The notes below the pieces were generated by a model, which saw nothing but the letters and a program-made list of their open reading frames with translations, did not search any database and had not been told where the DNA came from. From Emticicia sp. C21 (GTDB lineage Bacteria > Bacteroidota > Bacteroidia > Cytophagales > Spirosomataceae), in the NCBI RefSeq assembly GCF_003418935.1, contig NZ_QVMT01000009.1, positions 124,001 to 188,000 on the forward strand: a DNA stretch of 64,000 bases. The letters are read 5' to 3'. Below, one piece after another: positions 8,977 to 17,828 of the stretch (positions are counted from its first letter, which is position 1; every line of letters begins with the position of its first letter). Made by a program: the position numbers and the translations under genes.

Positions 8977-9806
8977 TAGCTTATCAGGTTTTGGAAAGCT
9001 ATTTTTAGAGACTCAATCTTTTCATAATCAGTATTATTAATAAACGAAAGTAAATTTTCTGTAGGCATATTTCCGACTAGTTCATCTGCTGCCATCGGGC
9101 AACCACCATAGCCTAATATTGCCCCGTCGAATCTTCTGCACCCCGCGCTATAAGCACTTTCAACCTTTTCTTTCCAGGTATCTGGTGTCGTGTGCAGATG
9201 CGCACCAAATTCTAAATCAGGATATTGTGGAATCAGGCTTTCGAAAAGATACTTTATGCTTTCAGGATTTGCTACACCAACTGTATCTGAAAGTGAAAAT
9301 ATTTTTATACCCAATTGCTTCAGTTTTTCTATCCATTCTAATACAATTTCGACATTCCATATATCGCCGTAAGGATTTCCGAAACCCATTGATATATAGA
9401 GTACTAATTGCTTACTTGCTCTCTCGCAAATTTCCTGAATGGCTTTTACTCTTTCTAACGATTCTGCAATGGTTACATTAGTATTTCTTAATTGAAAAGT
9501 TTCTGACACTGAAAACGGATAACCTAAATAACCGATTCTTTCATAAACTGAAGCTTCCTGAGCTCCTCTTTCGTTGGCAATAATAGCCAGCAATTTTGTC
9601 TTTGATTCAAAAAGGTTCCCACCAGAGAGGACACCTTTTGTATCGGCCATTTGAGGGATAGCTTTGGGCGAAACAAAGCTTCCGAAATCAATCGTATCAA
9701 AAAGATTGCTTGCCAACAATTGATTAATATAGGCAATCTTTTTCTCTGTCGGTATGAAATGATGAAGCCCCTGAATGGCATCTCTTGGGCACTCAATTAT
9801 CTTCAT
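8976..9806 (-). CDS. liuE: Hydroxymethylglutaryl-CoA lyase
   Basis: A TIM-barrel lyase of 276 residues that splits HMG-CoA into acetyl-CoA and acetoacetate, the last step of leucine degradation. It begins with ECPRDAIQGL, the counterpart of the family's EVGPRDGLQ substrate and metal motif. It contains the metal-binding HLH in GAHLHTTP and ends with the signature FDGAILGYGGCPMA, which carries the active-site cysteine. It is slightly shorter than typical family members (about 300). It is coupled to the hydratase gene by a 1-base overlap and lies 26 bases downstream of the acyl-CoA dehydrogenase gene. Confidence 0.88.
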   Translation of the reverse strand: MKIIECPRDAIQGLHHFIPTEKKIAYINQLLASNLFDTIDFGSFVSPKAIPQMADTKGVLSGGNLFESKTKLLAIIANERGAQEASVYERIGYLGYPFSVSETFQLRNTNVTIAESLERVKAIQEICERASKQLVLYISMGFGNPYGDIWNVEIVLEWIEKLKQLGIKIFSLSDTVGVANPESIKYLFESLIPQYPDLEFGAHLHTTPDTWKEKVESAYSAGCRRFDGAILGYGGCPMAADELVGNMPTENLLSFINNTDYEKIESLKIAFQNLIS

Positions 9807-9832
9807 AGTTCTGATTTATAGCCCTTCTTCAA

Positions 9833-10984
9833 TTATTTTCTTGTAATTTCTCTGGCAATTACCACTTTCTGAATTTCAGAAGTACCCTCTCCTATCGTGC
9901 AAAGCTTGGCATCTCTATAATATTTTTCTGCCGGAAAGTCTTTAGTATAACCATAACCCCCATGTATTTGTACCCCTTCATTGGCCACTTCAACGGCCGT
10001 TTCAGAGGCAAAGAGTTTCGCCATAGCTGATAACTTGGTTACCTTTTTACCACTATCTATTAAATAACCCGCTTTACGCGTCAGGAGTTCTGATGCTTCA
10101 ATTTTTGTGGCCATATCAGACAGTTTAAAGCTAACTCCCTGAAAATTAATGATTGCCTTGCCGAATTGCTCTCTTTCCTGTGCATATTTTAAGGCAGCCT
10201 CTAGAGCACCTTTTGCTATCCCTAATGAAAGTGCCGCAATAGATATACGTCCACCATCTAAAATCTTTAATGATTGCACAAATCCATCGCCAACATTCCC
10301 TAAAATATTATCCTTATGTACACGACAGTTATCAAAAAACAAGCAAGCCGTCTCGCTGGCACGCATGCCTAATTTATTTTCTTTTTTCCCAGCCGAAAAA
10401 CCAGGTGTATCTTTTTCAATGACAAAGGCCGTCATAGCATGAGAATCACCCTTTTCTCCCGTGCGTGCAATAACAACTGCTACGTTTGAACTAATGGCAT
10501 GGGTAATAAAGTTTTTTGAACCGTTTAGCACATAATAATCTCCCTCTTCTACGGCTGTTGTTGTCATGCCGCCTGCGTCAGAACCTGTGCCCGTTTCGGT
10601 CAATCCCCAGGCACCTATCCACTCGCCACTAGCCAATTTAGGCAGGTATTTCTGTTTTTGCTCGTTGTTAGCAAAAGTCAGGATATGATTTGTACATAAT
10701 GAATTATGAGCGGCCACAGACAAACCTATTGACCCACAAACCTGCGAAATTTCATCTATAATAGTAATGTATTCCTGATAGCCTAAACCAGAACCACCGT
10801 AGTTTTCGGGTACCAGCACACCCATAAACCCAAACTCCCCCATCTTATGAAAGAGCTCAACCGGGAATTTTTGGGTTTCATCCCACTCCATTACATGTGG
10901 TCGAATATAGTTCTCAGCAAAGTCTTTTGCACTTTGCCGAATCATTTCTAACTGCTCATCTGTATCTAATTCAAAAACTGTCAT
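9833..10984 (-). CDS. Acyl-CoA dehydrogenase
   Basis: An FAD enzyme of 383 residues with the three-domain acyl-CoA dehydrogenase layout: N-terminal helices (1-120), central beta domain with GLTETGTGSDAGG (about 127-139), and C-terminal helices with REQFGKAI and QIHGGYGYTKDFPAEKYYRDAK. The catalytic base is present as E366 in IGEGTSEIQ. That position is the base in short- and medium-chain enzymes; true isovaleryl-CoA dehydrogenases use a glutamate elsewhere. Genomic context with MCC beta, hydratase and HMG-CoA lyase suggests a branched-chain substrate such as isovaleryl-CoA, while the residue pattern suggests a butyryl-CoA type enzyme. It is the first gene of a leftward operon, divergent from the carboxyltransferase gene. 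Confidence 0.88.
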   Translation of the reverse strand: MTVFELDTDEQLEMIRQSAKDFAENYIRPHVMEWDETQKFPVELFHKMGEFGFMGVLVPENYGGSGLGYQEYITIIDEISQVCGSIGLSVAAHNSLCTNHILTFANNEQKQKYLPKLASGEWIGAWGLTETGTGSDAGGMTTTAVEEGDYYVLNGSKNFITHAISSNVAVVIARTGEKGDSHAMTAFVIEKDTPGFSAGKKENKLGMRASETACLFFDNCRVHKDNILGNVGDGFVQSLKILDGGRISIAALSLGIAKGALEAALKYAQEREQFGKAIINFQGVSFKLSDMATKIEASELLTRKAGYLIDSGKKVTKLSAMAKLFASETAVEVANEGVQIHGGYGYTKDFPAEKYYRDAKLCTIGEGTSEIQKVVIAREITRK

Positions 10985-11125
10985 ATCTTTAATTTTGTAT
11001 ATTGAGAATTAGTTGCAATACTAATTATTTTTCTGACAACTATTTATCATATTTGCAAAAAAAATTGTTCAATATTAAGAATTTATATCATTATTTTGTC
11101 TCACTAACGAAATTACTTAAATATT

Positions 11126-12730
11126 ATGCTAAATCTGGAATCATTGATTGAGGAACTGAATCAAAAGAGAGAACAAATAAGATTGGGGGGTGGTTTAAAA
11201 AAAATTCAGGCGCATAAGGCCAAAGGTAAAATGACTACTTGGGAACGGGTTGAGTATCTGATTGATAAAGATAGCGCGTTTGTGGAATTTGGTGTTTTTG
11301 CCGGAGAGGGCATGTATGAAGAAGATGGCGGTTGCCCGAATGGTGGAGTTGTTTGCGGAATAGGATATGTGAGCGGCAGATTATGTGTAATAGTGTCTAA
11401 TGATGCGACAGTAAAAGCAGGTGCCTGGTTTCCGATTACGGCCAAGAAAAATCTGAGAGCGCAGGAAATTGCCATGGAGAATCAGCTACCCATTATTTAT
11501 CTGGTAGATTCAGCAGGAGTTTATTTACCTATGCAGGCAGAAATTTTCCCGGATAAAGAGCATTTTGGACGAATATTCCGAAACAATGCGCAAATGTCTT
11601 CTATGGGTATTCCACAGGTTGCTGCCATTATGGGAAGTTGTGTGGCCGGAGGCGCCTATCTGCCTATTATGTCAGATTATGCCTTGATAGTTGAGGGTAC
11701 AGGCTCTGTTTTTCTGGCTGGATCCTATTTAGTAAAATCTTCTATAGGTGAAGACATTGATAATGAAACCCTGGGTGGTGCTACTACCCATTGCGAGATT
11801 TCGGGTGTGACCGATAATAAATTTCCAAACGATGCGGCTTGTCTGGATGAAATCAGAAATATTTTTGACAAAATGGGGCATAATGCCAAAGCCGGGTTTG
11901 ACAGAAAAGCATCCCTGCCACCCTTAAAAGACCCAAAAGAAATCTATACTATTTTACCAGCAGATAGAGTAAAGCCATATGATATGGTAGAGATTATTGA
12001 AAGACTCGTAGATAACTCTGAATTTGACCAATACAAAAAAGGTTATGGACAAACTATACTTTGTGGACTTGCCAGAATTGATGGATGGGCCGTTGGAATC
12101 GTGGCCAATCAGCGCAAAATCGTGAAATCTAAAAAAGGCGAAATGCAGATGGGCGGTGTTATTTATTCTGATTCTGCCGATAAAGCTGCCCGATTTATCA
12201 TGAATTGTAATCAACAAAAAATCCCTTTGGTGTTTTTGCAGGATGTAACAGGTTTTATGGTTGGTAGCCGCTCGGAACATGGAGGAATTATTAAGGATGG
12301 CGCTAAAATGGTAAATGCCATGGCCAATTCTGTAGTGCCTAAGTTTACATTTATAGTAGGTAATTCATACGGTGCAGGCAACTATGCCATGTGTGGCAAG
12401 GCGTATGATCCTAGATTAATTTACTCATGGGTAACAGGACAAATGGCGGTCATGAGTGGAGCTTCTGCCGCAAAAACGCTTCTACAGATTCAGGAAGCAA
12501 CACTCAAGGCTAAAGGAGTTGAGATTTCAGAAGAAAAAGAAAAGGAATTACTGGATACCATTACAGATAAATATAATTCTCAATTAAGCCCTTATTATGC
12601 GGCTTCTAATCTTTGGGTTGATGGTGTGATTGACCCACTAGAAACCAGAAAAATCATTTCAATAGGCATAGAAGCGGCAAATCATGCTCCTATTACTAAA
12701 AGATATAATGTGGGTGTCATTCAGACTTAG
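11126..12730 (+). CDS. liuB: Acyl-CoA carboxylase carboxyltransferase subunit (methylcrotonyl-CoA carboxylase beta type)
   Basis: A 534-residue carboxyltransferase with two crotonase-like halves (about 20-270 and 280-530). The first half binds acyl-CoA (KGKMTTWERVEYLID, GGVVCGIGYVSGR, IMGSCVAGGAYLP). The second half binds carboxybiotin (GYGQTILCGLARIDGWAVGIVANQ, FIVGNSYGAGNYAMCG). LVDSAGVYLPMQAEIFPD matches methylcrotonyl-CoA carboxylase beta rather than propionyl-CoA carboxylase. It works with a biotin carboxylase/carrier subunit that is not in this window. It is divergent from the acyl-CoA dehydrogenase operon across 141 bases. The catalysed step would be 3-methylcrotonyl-CoA to 3-methylglutaconyl-CoA. 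Confidence 0.88.
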   Translation: MLNLESLIEELNQKREQIRLGGGLKKIQAHKAKGKMTTWERVEYLIDKDSAFVEFGVFAGEGMYEEDGGCPNGGVVCGIGYVSGRLCVIVSNDATVKAGAWFPITAKKNLRAQEIAMENQLPIIYLVDSAGVYLPMQAEIFPDKEHFGRIFRNNAQMSSMGIPQVAAIMGSCVAGGAYLPIMSDYALIVEGTGSVFLAGSYLVKSSIGEDIDNETLGGATTHCEISGVTDNKFPNDAACLDEIRNIFDKMGHNAKAGFDRKASLPPLKDPKEIYTILPADRVKPYDMVEIIERLVDNSEFDQYKKGYGQTILCGLARIDGWAVGIVANQRKIVKSKKGEMQMGGVIYSDSADKAARFIMNCNQQKIPLVFLQDVTGFMVGSRSEHGGIIKDGAKMVNAMANSVVPKFTFIVGNSYGAGNYAMCGKAYDPRLIYSWVTGQMAVMSGASAAKTLLQIQEATLKAKGVEISEEKEKELLDTITDKYNSQLSPYYAASNLWVDGVIDPLETRKIISIGIEAANHAPITKRYNVGVIQT

Positions 12731-12881
12731 TACCATAAGATAAAAAGTAGGATTAATTCCAGATTCATAAGTTTTTTAATACTAAATTGCGAGACCAATG
12801 CTTCCTTCATTATTACAATTTTGCGGGGAGCATTTTTTATGCTTAAAGTATTATTATTCATCACCCTTAACTCCATCCTTT

Positions 12882-15839
12882 ATGAAGAGAATTTTCCTCC
12901 TAATTCTTTTGCTTGGCACTCAATCACTCATCTTCGCACAAAATCCAACTTCATTTGGTCGCGAAGTGCAAATCAATCTAAATCAATTAACCCAGCAACT
13001 GCAAAATGCCAATGCTGCTACTGATGATTTATTGCCTGTAATAAATTTACCTTCTCCAGATGGAAGCTCCATGCTTTTCCGCATTAAATCTTCACCTGTG
13101 ATGGAAAATCAGGTAAGTGAAGTGAAAACTTACAGCGGTGTAACCCTTGATAAAAACATCCCTATCCGTATGGCTATAACTCCTTCAGGATTTACTGCCA
13201 TTATGCGCTACAACAATGGTTATTATTTTATTGAGCCTATTGAAGGAAAATCACAGGCATATAGGATTTATAATATTAATGAAGCTCCTAAAGGTGCTTG
13301 TAATCTAAATGGAGATGAGGCTTTTTTGAGAGAACACAAAAATGGGCGCATTTTAAGTGCTTCTCCATTTCCAATTGGCACACAATTGCGGACATTCAGA
13401 ATGGCTGCCGCTGCTACCAATAAAATGACAACTGCTTTAGGCGGCCAAACTCAGGCAAGAGATAAGATTGTTTCTGTCATTAATGCGGTAAATTTAATTT
13501 ATGAGGTTGAAGTTGCTATCAGATTTACATTAATTGCGAAAACAACCACCTCAATGTCTATCATTCTTACCTCGCAGGCCTCTGACCCTTTTGTAATAAA
13601 CCCTACTTTTGCCAGTGCAGCAAATGCGCAGACAGGTTTTACCGCTATGCATAACACCGGTGCGAATCCGTATAATGGTCTTTTGAATTATAGCGAATAT
13701 GATATCGGACATGTTTTTAATTCTTATACTACCGGGAGTGGTCCAACTTATTATGTAAGAGGACAAGCTGGTCCTACCCCTTGTGAGGATGATAGTAAAG
13801 CAAGAGGTTGGACAGAATTCGTAAGTAATGCTGCATTAGGGACGGTTGTAGATGTATTTGCCCATGAAACCGGCCACCAGTTTATGGCCTGGCATACTTA
13901 TAATGCTATAGGTGGTGAAAACAATTTTTGTACGAATGGTTGGGATGATGAAACCGCAGTTGAACCTGGTAGTGGTACAACCTTAATGGGATATGGAACA
14001 AATTGCGACTCACCTGTTAACTACGTATTAAGAGCTCCGAATAGTGAATCTTATTTCCATACCAAGAGTATAGAACAAATTCTTAACTCAGTAAATAATT
14101 TCAATACTTGCCGTACCCTATCAGCAACTGGCAATACTCCCCCCACTTCCAATGCTGGTAGTGACTATACCATTCCAAAAGGTACACCATTTACTTTAAC
14201 AGGTTCTGCAACAGACCCTAATGCATCAGATGTTTTAAGCTATGCTTGGGAACAATATGATGTGGCTTCTGCTAATGATAAAGGAGCTCTGGGTAGCAGT
14301 ATTAATGGTTCGGGTGGTTATCCAGCAATTAGAAGTACATTAAGTGCTCCTTTATTTAGAAGCAAAATCTCTAGTGTGCCCATAAGGAATTTCCCTGATT
14401 TAAAATTTGTGCTGAATAATGCCAATAATCCGCCGGATAATGAGGGAGAAGATTTACCAATGAAAAGCAGAATTATGAAATTTAGATTGACGGTAAGAGA
14501 CAATAAGGCCAATGGAGGTGGCGTTGATTCAGATGAGGTTATCATTACCGTAGACTCGACTAAAGGTCCGCTGGCGGTTACAGCACCTAACGGTGGCCAA
14601 AGTTGGGCTGCAGGTGCTTCAAATACCGTCACCTGGAGTGTGAATAACACTAATTTACTTACGGCAAATATTAAAATTCTTTTGTCAATTGATGGCGGAT
14701 ATAATTATCCTTTTGTTCTTGCCGCATCAACTACTAATGATGGCACTCAATCAGTAACTATTCCTGCAAATGTGCCCAATACTACCCAGGCAAGAATAAA
14801 AGTGGTTAGTACCAATAGTCTGACAGCCGAGTTTTTTGATGTCAGCAATGCTAATTTTACGATTACCTCTACTTGTAGTGTTGCAACCACGTTTATTTGT
14901 CCAGAAACTGCAGTTTCGGGTAATAGTGGAAGTGGGGTTTTTAATTTGGGTTTAACCAAAGCGACTGGCAATTTATATTTAAATAAGAGTAAGAGTGTTA
15001 GTCTTACAGGTCAGTCTGCAAGGCCTTTAATAGTCTACACTGATAATACTTTTTCAACCTGTTCTGTAAATAATTCATGGTCACCAAATTCTCAGGTTGT
15101 TGCATTTAAAGTAACTAAAACTGGAAGTTATAGCATTTCGGCTATACCAAATGACAAAGGAAGTACAGTTTTCAGCATTTTCAACTCTTCCACATTCAAT
15201 TGCTCTACTTTTATTGGTTCTAATGGCTATGGTGAAATTAGTTGGGTAGGAAGCAGATCTATCACATTAAATGCTTGTACTACTTATTATGCAGTGGTAT
15301 ATAGTTTTTATGCCTCATCAACAAGTTTTACTTTAAACTTTAGTGGCACTGGCGATATAATTGATATTCAGAATGACCCTGCCGGTTTCAGCTATACCTA
15401 TGTAGCTGTTAATGAAACTACCAATCAAATTCAGGCCGTTTCAGCATCTTCTAACTTTACTTCATTGCCTGGTGGTTCATTTATAGCATATGGCTTATCT
15501 TATGCTAATGGATTTGATACCAATACGCTACTTAATAAAACTATAGAACAAGCCTATGCTTTGGGTACTTGCATGCTCTTTAGTAGTAATAGTAAACAAC
15601 TAACCATTATTGCTGTGCCTTGTCCAACAAATATCGCTTTGGTACATCCAGCAGATGACATTACATCGGGAGATATTAATAAGATTGCATCAGCCACAAA
15701 CGGAAAAATTGCAGCCACTAACTACGTAACAGGAGCTGGTACAAAAGCCACTTACCAAGCCAAGGCTGTTGAGCTAAATGCGGGATTTAAAGCAGAAACC
15801 GGAACAATTTTCAGAGCAGAAACTGGAGGGTGTAATTAA
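12882..15839 (+). CDS. Large secreted metzincin (reprolysin-like) metallopeptidase with C-terminal coathanger-type domain
   Basis: The ATG at 12882 is chosen because it gives a clean signal peptide (MKRIFLLILLLGTQSLIFAQ), making 985 residues. An N-terminal propeptide region is followed by the catalytic domain (about 190-410). This has the extended zinc motif HETGHQFMAWH (H328, E329, H332, H338) and a Met-turn methionine at M369 in TLMGYG. Next come a PKD-like beta domain (PPTSNAGSDY region, about 420-560), an Ig-like domain beginning APNGGQSW, and another beta domain. The last about 70 residues form the same domain seen in the two subtilases at 51702 and 57450, with L-N-A-G-F and a terminal GGCN. 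It should be exported and act on extracellular proteins. Confidence 0.85.
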   Translation: MKRIFLLILLLGTQSLIFAQNPTSFGREVQINLNQLTQQLQNANAATDDLLPVINLPSPDGSSMLFRIKSSPVMENQVSEVKTYSGVTLDKNIPIRMAITPSGFTAIMRYNNGYYFIEPIEGKSQAYRIYNINEAPKGACNLNGDEAFLREHKNGRILSASPFPIGTQLRTFRMAAAATNKMTTALGGQTQARDKIVSVINAVNLIYEVEVAIRFTLIAKTTTSMSIILTSQASDPFVINPTFASAANAQTGFTAMHNTGANPYNGLLNYSEYDIGHVFNSYTTGSGPTYYVRGQAGPTPCEDDSKARGWTEFVSNAALGTVVDVFAHETGHQFMAWHTYNAIGGENNFCTNGWDDETAVEPGSGTTLMGYGTNCDSPVNYVLRAPNSESYFHTKSIEQILNSVNNFNTCRTLSATGNTPPTSNAGSDYTIPKGTPFTLTGSATDPNASDVLSYAWEQYDVASANDKGALGSSINGSGGYPAIRSTLSAPLFRSKISSVPIRNFPDLKFVLNNANNPPDNEGEDLPMKSRIMKFRLTVRDNKANGGGVDSDEVIITVDSTKGPLAVTAPNGGQSWAAGASNTVTWSVNNTNLLTANIKILLSIDGGYNYPFVLAASTTNDGTQSVTIPANVPNTTQARIKVVSTNSLTAEFFDVSNANFTITSTCSVATTFICPETAVSGNSGSGVFNLGLTKATGNLYLNKSKSVSLTGQSARPLIVYTDNTFSTCSVNNSWSPNSQVVAFKVTKTGSYSISAIPNDKGSTVFSIFNSSTFNCSTFIGSNGYGEISWVGSRSITLNACTTYYAVVYSFYASSTSFTLNFSGTGDIIDIQNDPAGFSYTYVAVNETTNQIQAVSASSNFTSLPGGSFIAYGLSYANGFDTNTLLNKTIEQAYALGTCMLFSSNSKQLTIIAVPCPTNIALVHPADDITSGDINKIASATNGKIAATNYVTGAGTKATYQAKAVELNAGFKAETGTIFRAETGGCN

Positions 15840-15860
15840 ATTTTTAAAATATTTTTTGTT

Positions 15861-15893
15861 AAAGTCCTGTGCTTTAAATACAGGACTTTTTTT
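15861..15893 (+). terminator. Intrinsic terminator of the metallopeptidase gene
   Basis: AAAGTCCTGT (15861-15870) and ACAGGACTTT (15880-15889) form a perfect 10-bp stem with a 9-base loop. A T-run continues to 15893. It lies about 20 bases after the metallopeptidase stop. Confidence 0.9.
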
Positions 15894-16192
15894 ATATAGA
15901 TGAGTCAACTCTTCCCCATAATGTTGTAATTAATAACGTATAGGTAGAAACTATACCTCCTTTTAGTAATTGTCAATATACGAAATTGTACTGGTATAGT
16001 TTTTTCTCGTTACACAAACAAAATTCGGATATTTCAAGAAAGTAAAGAATAATTAGAAACAATTGTTGCATACCTCAAAAAATATTTGTCTCAAGAAATC
16101 CGAAAGAATTGAAACTCCGTAAATTCTAGTATTACAATAAATAAATTAAATCCAATCATAGCTTTCAAAGGCTATATCATTTAAACATTTTC
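15894..16192 (+). promoter_or_regulatory. Leader of the ferritin-like operon with repeated GTATAG elements
   Basis: There is no gene in this stretch. AAACTATACC (15948-15957) and GGTATAGTTT (15993-16002) are exact reverse complements 35 bases apart, and a further GTATAG sits just upstream near 15939. Three copies of one hexamer in alternating orientation look like a protein-binding site. No perfect TAnnTTTG box was found; the promoter itself is not placed. Confidence 0.35.
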
Positions 16193-16915
16193 ATGCCCAT
16201 GGAAACACCTAATTTGGGTTCATCGCCACTCGTGCGCTCAAAAGATGAATCAGTTAAATCCGTAGACAGACGCAACTTTTTAAGAAGTGCAGGACTGACA
16301 ACCGTTGCCGGAGCTGTATTTTTAGCAGGTTGCGATAATGACGATGACATGAATCCATCCCCAACTTCTGTTGATTTAGGAAGTGGAGACACTGGAATTC
16401 TTAACTATGCTTATGCTCTCGAACAACTTGAAGCTGCATTTTACACACAAGTAGTTGCCACGCCTTATTCAGGAATCACAGATGCTGAAAAAACTTTGCT
16501 TACCGACATTCGCGACCATGAAATTATTCACAGAGATTTCTTGAAAGCTGCCCTTGGTACTAATGCCATTGGGAATTTAGAGGTAAACTTCACAAGCATT
16601 GATTTTACCAAGAGAGACAGTGTATTGGGTGCTGCCAAACTTTTTGAAGATACAGGAGTAGCAGCGTATAATGGAGCAGGTAGATTGCTTACCAATGGTA
16701 CTAATTTATTAGTAGCAGGTAAAATTGTATCGGTTGAGGCACGCCATGCTGCGGCAATCAGAGATTTATTGTCTCCGAATTCAGCTTCTTTCGCAGGGGA
16801 TGATATCGTTAACAGCAATGGTCTTGATCATGCCACAGCTCCTGCAGATATTTTAGCAGCGGTAAAACCTTATGTTAAAACGACAATTACAGCATCAAAA
16901 CTTCCAACTGCTTAA
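16193..16915 (+). CDS. Ferritin-like domain lipoprotein with Tat-type signal
   Basis: 240 residues (241st codon is the stop). The N-terminus holds a twin-arginine-like signal DRRNFLRSAG (R26, R27), a hydrophobic segment and a lipobox LAGC (C47) followed by an acidic stretch, so it is probably exported folded and lipid-anchored. The rest is a ferritin-like four-helix bundle. Metal-ligand style residues recur in each helix: LEQLEAAFY, DHEIIHRDF, LFEDTGVAAY and VEARHAA. Related proteins carry the Ferritin_2 domain and are of uncertain function (iron or stress related). ATG codons at 16193 and 16199 are both usable. It is 12 bases from a second gene of the same family. Confidence 0.82.
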   Translation: MPMETPNLGSSPLVRSKDESVKSVDRRNFLRSAGLTTVAGAVFLAGCDNDDDMNPSPTSVDLGSGDTGILNYAYALEQLEAAFYTQVVATPYSGITDAEKTLLTDIRDHEIIHRDFLKAALGTNAIGNLEVNFTSIDFTKRDSVLGAAKLFEDTGVAAYNGAGRLLTNGTNLLVAGKIVSVEARHAAAIRDLLSPNSASFAGDDIVNSNGLDHATAPADILAAVKPYVKTTITASKLPTA

Positions 16916-16927
16916 CCCAATCAGACA

Positions 16928-17725
16928 ATGAATTTTTTCCATATAATATCAGAATTAGAGAAAGTGGACGCAGACGTTCACGAAAGATTAGAGCATATTT
17001 CAAGACGTAGTATGTTCAACACTCTAGGTAAAAAAGTTTCAGCCTTAGCTATTCCTGCAGTTTTAGCGGCATCTCTACAAAAAGCTTATGCTGCTACTCC
17101 GGGTGCTATAGATATTCTGAATTTTGCTTTAACACTTGAGTATCTGGAAGACGACTTTTATAAAGCTGGTCTTGCAGCAGCCAATTTAATTCCGGCGTCA
17201 GATAAACCTATTTTTCAGCAAATCAGCAAGCACGAATCAGCGCACGTAGCTTTATTGAAATCTGCCTTAGGTGCAAAAGCCATTGCCAAACCTACGTTTG
17301 ATGTAACAGGCAAAGGAGCATTTGCAGACGTATTGACTAACTACAAAACATACGCCATCGTTTCTCATGCTTTGGAAGATACAGGTGTAAGAGCCTATAA
17401 AGGTCAGGCAGGTAATTTGATGACTGCAGAAGATAAACCTCTATTACAGACTGCCTTGCAAATCCACTCGGTAGAAGCACGACATGCGTCTATGGTTAGA
17501 CGTCTGTTAAATGCTAAAGGTTTTGTTCCGGGTGCGAAAGGTTGGATTACTCTGAATCAAGGTACACCGGCAGCTGTTTATGCAGGAGACGATAATTTAA
17601 CGCAAGCTGGAGTAAATCTTACCGGTCTTGCAGGAAAGTCTAATGAAGCTATTTCTGAAGCATTTGATGAGCCTTTAACTAAAGATCAGGTATTAGCAAT
17701 TGCTACACCTTTCATTAAATCTTAA
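16928..17725 (+). CDS. Exported ferritin-like domain protein (second copy)
   Basis: 265 residues. It begins with a 25-residue polar lead, a twin-arginine-like motif SRRSMFNTLG (R26, R27) and a hydrophobic segment ending AYA, consistent with Tat export and cleavage near residue 55. The ferritin-like bundle shows LEYLEDDFYKAG, KHESAHVALLKSA, LEDTGVRAY and VEARHASMVRRL, with the E-x-x-H pairs expected for a di-metal site. Unlike its upstream neighbour it has no lipobox, so one partner may be lipid-anchored and the other soluble in the periplasm. The pair is co-transcribed and ends at a terminator. Confidence 0.82.
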   Translation: MNFFHIISELEKVDADVHERLEHISRRSMFNTLGKKVSALAIPAVLAASLQKAYAATPGAIDILNFALTLEYLEDDFYKAGLAAANLIPASDKPIFQQISKHESAHVALLKSALGAKAIAKPTFDVTGKGAFADVLTNYKTYAIVSHALEDTGVRAYKGQAGNLMTAEDKPLLQTALQIHSVEARHASMVRRLLNAKGFVPGAKGWITLNQGTPAAVYAGDDNLTQAGVNLTGLAGKSNEAISEAFDEPLTKDQVLAIATPFIKS

Positions 17726-17755
17726 GACTTTTTGAGGATTCATTTCTCAAAAAAC

Positions 17756-17798
17756 AAGAGTCTGCCTTTACGTTTGTTGTAAATGGCAGACTCTTTTG
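17756..17798 (+). terminator. Intrinsic terminator of the ferritin-like operon
   Basis: AAGAGTCTGCC (17756-17766) pairs with GGCAGACTCTT (17785-17795) over 11 bp. A short inner stem extends it (TTTAC with GTAAA), and T residues follow. It sits between convergent genes and may also serve the MBL-fold gene. Confidence 0.85.
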
Positions 17799-17828
17799 TT
17801 TATAAGCAGATTAAGTGATAACAACTGA

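Noticed and set aside
12798-12881. Upstream extension of the metallopeptidase reading frame
   Set aside because: It would place 28 residues before a perfect signal peptide; the ATG at 12882 is preferred.
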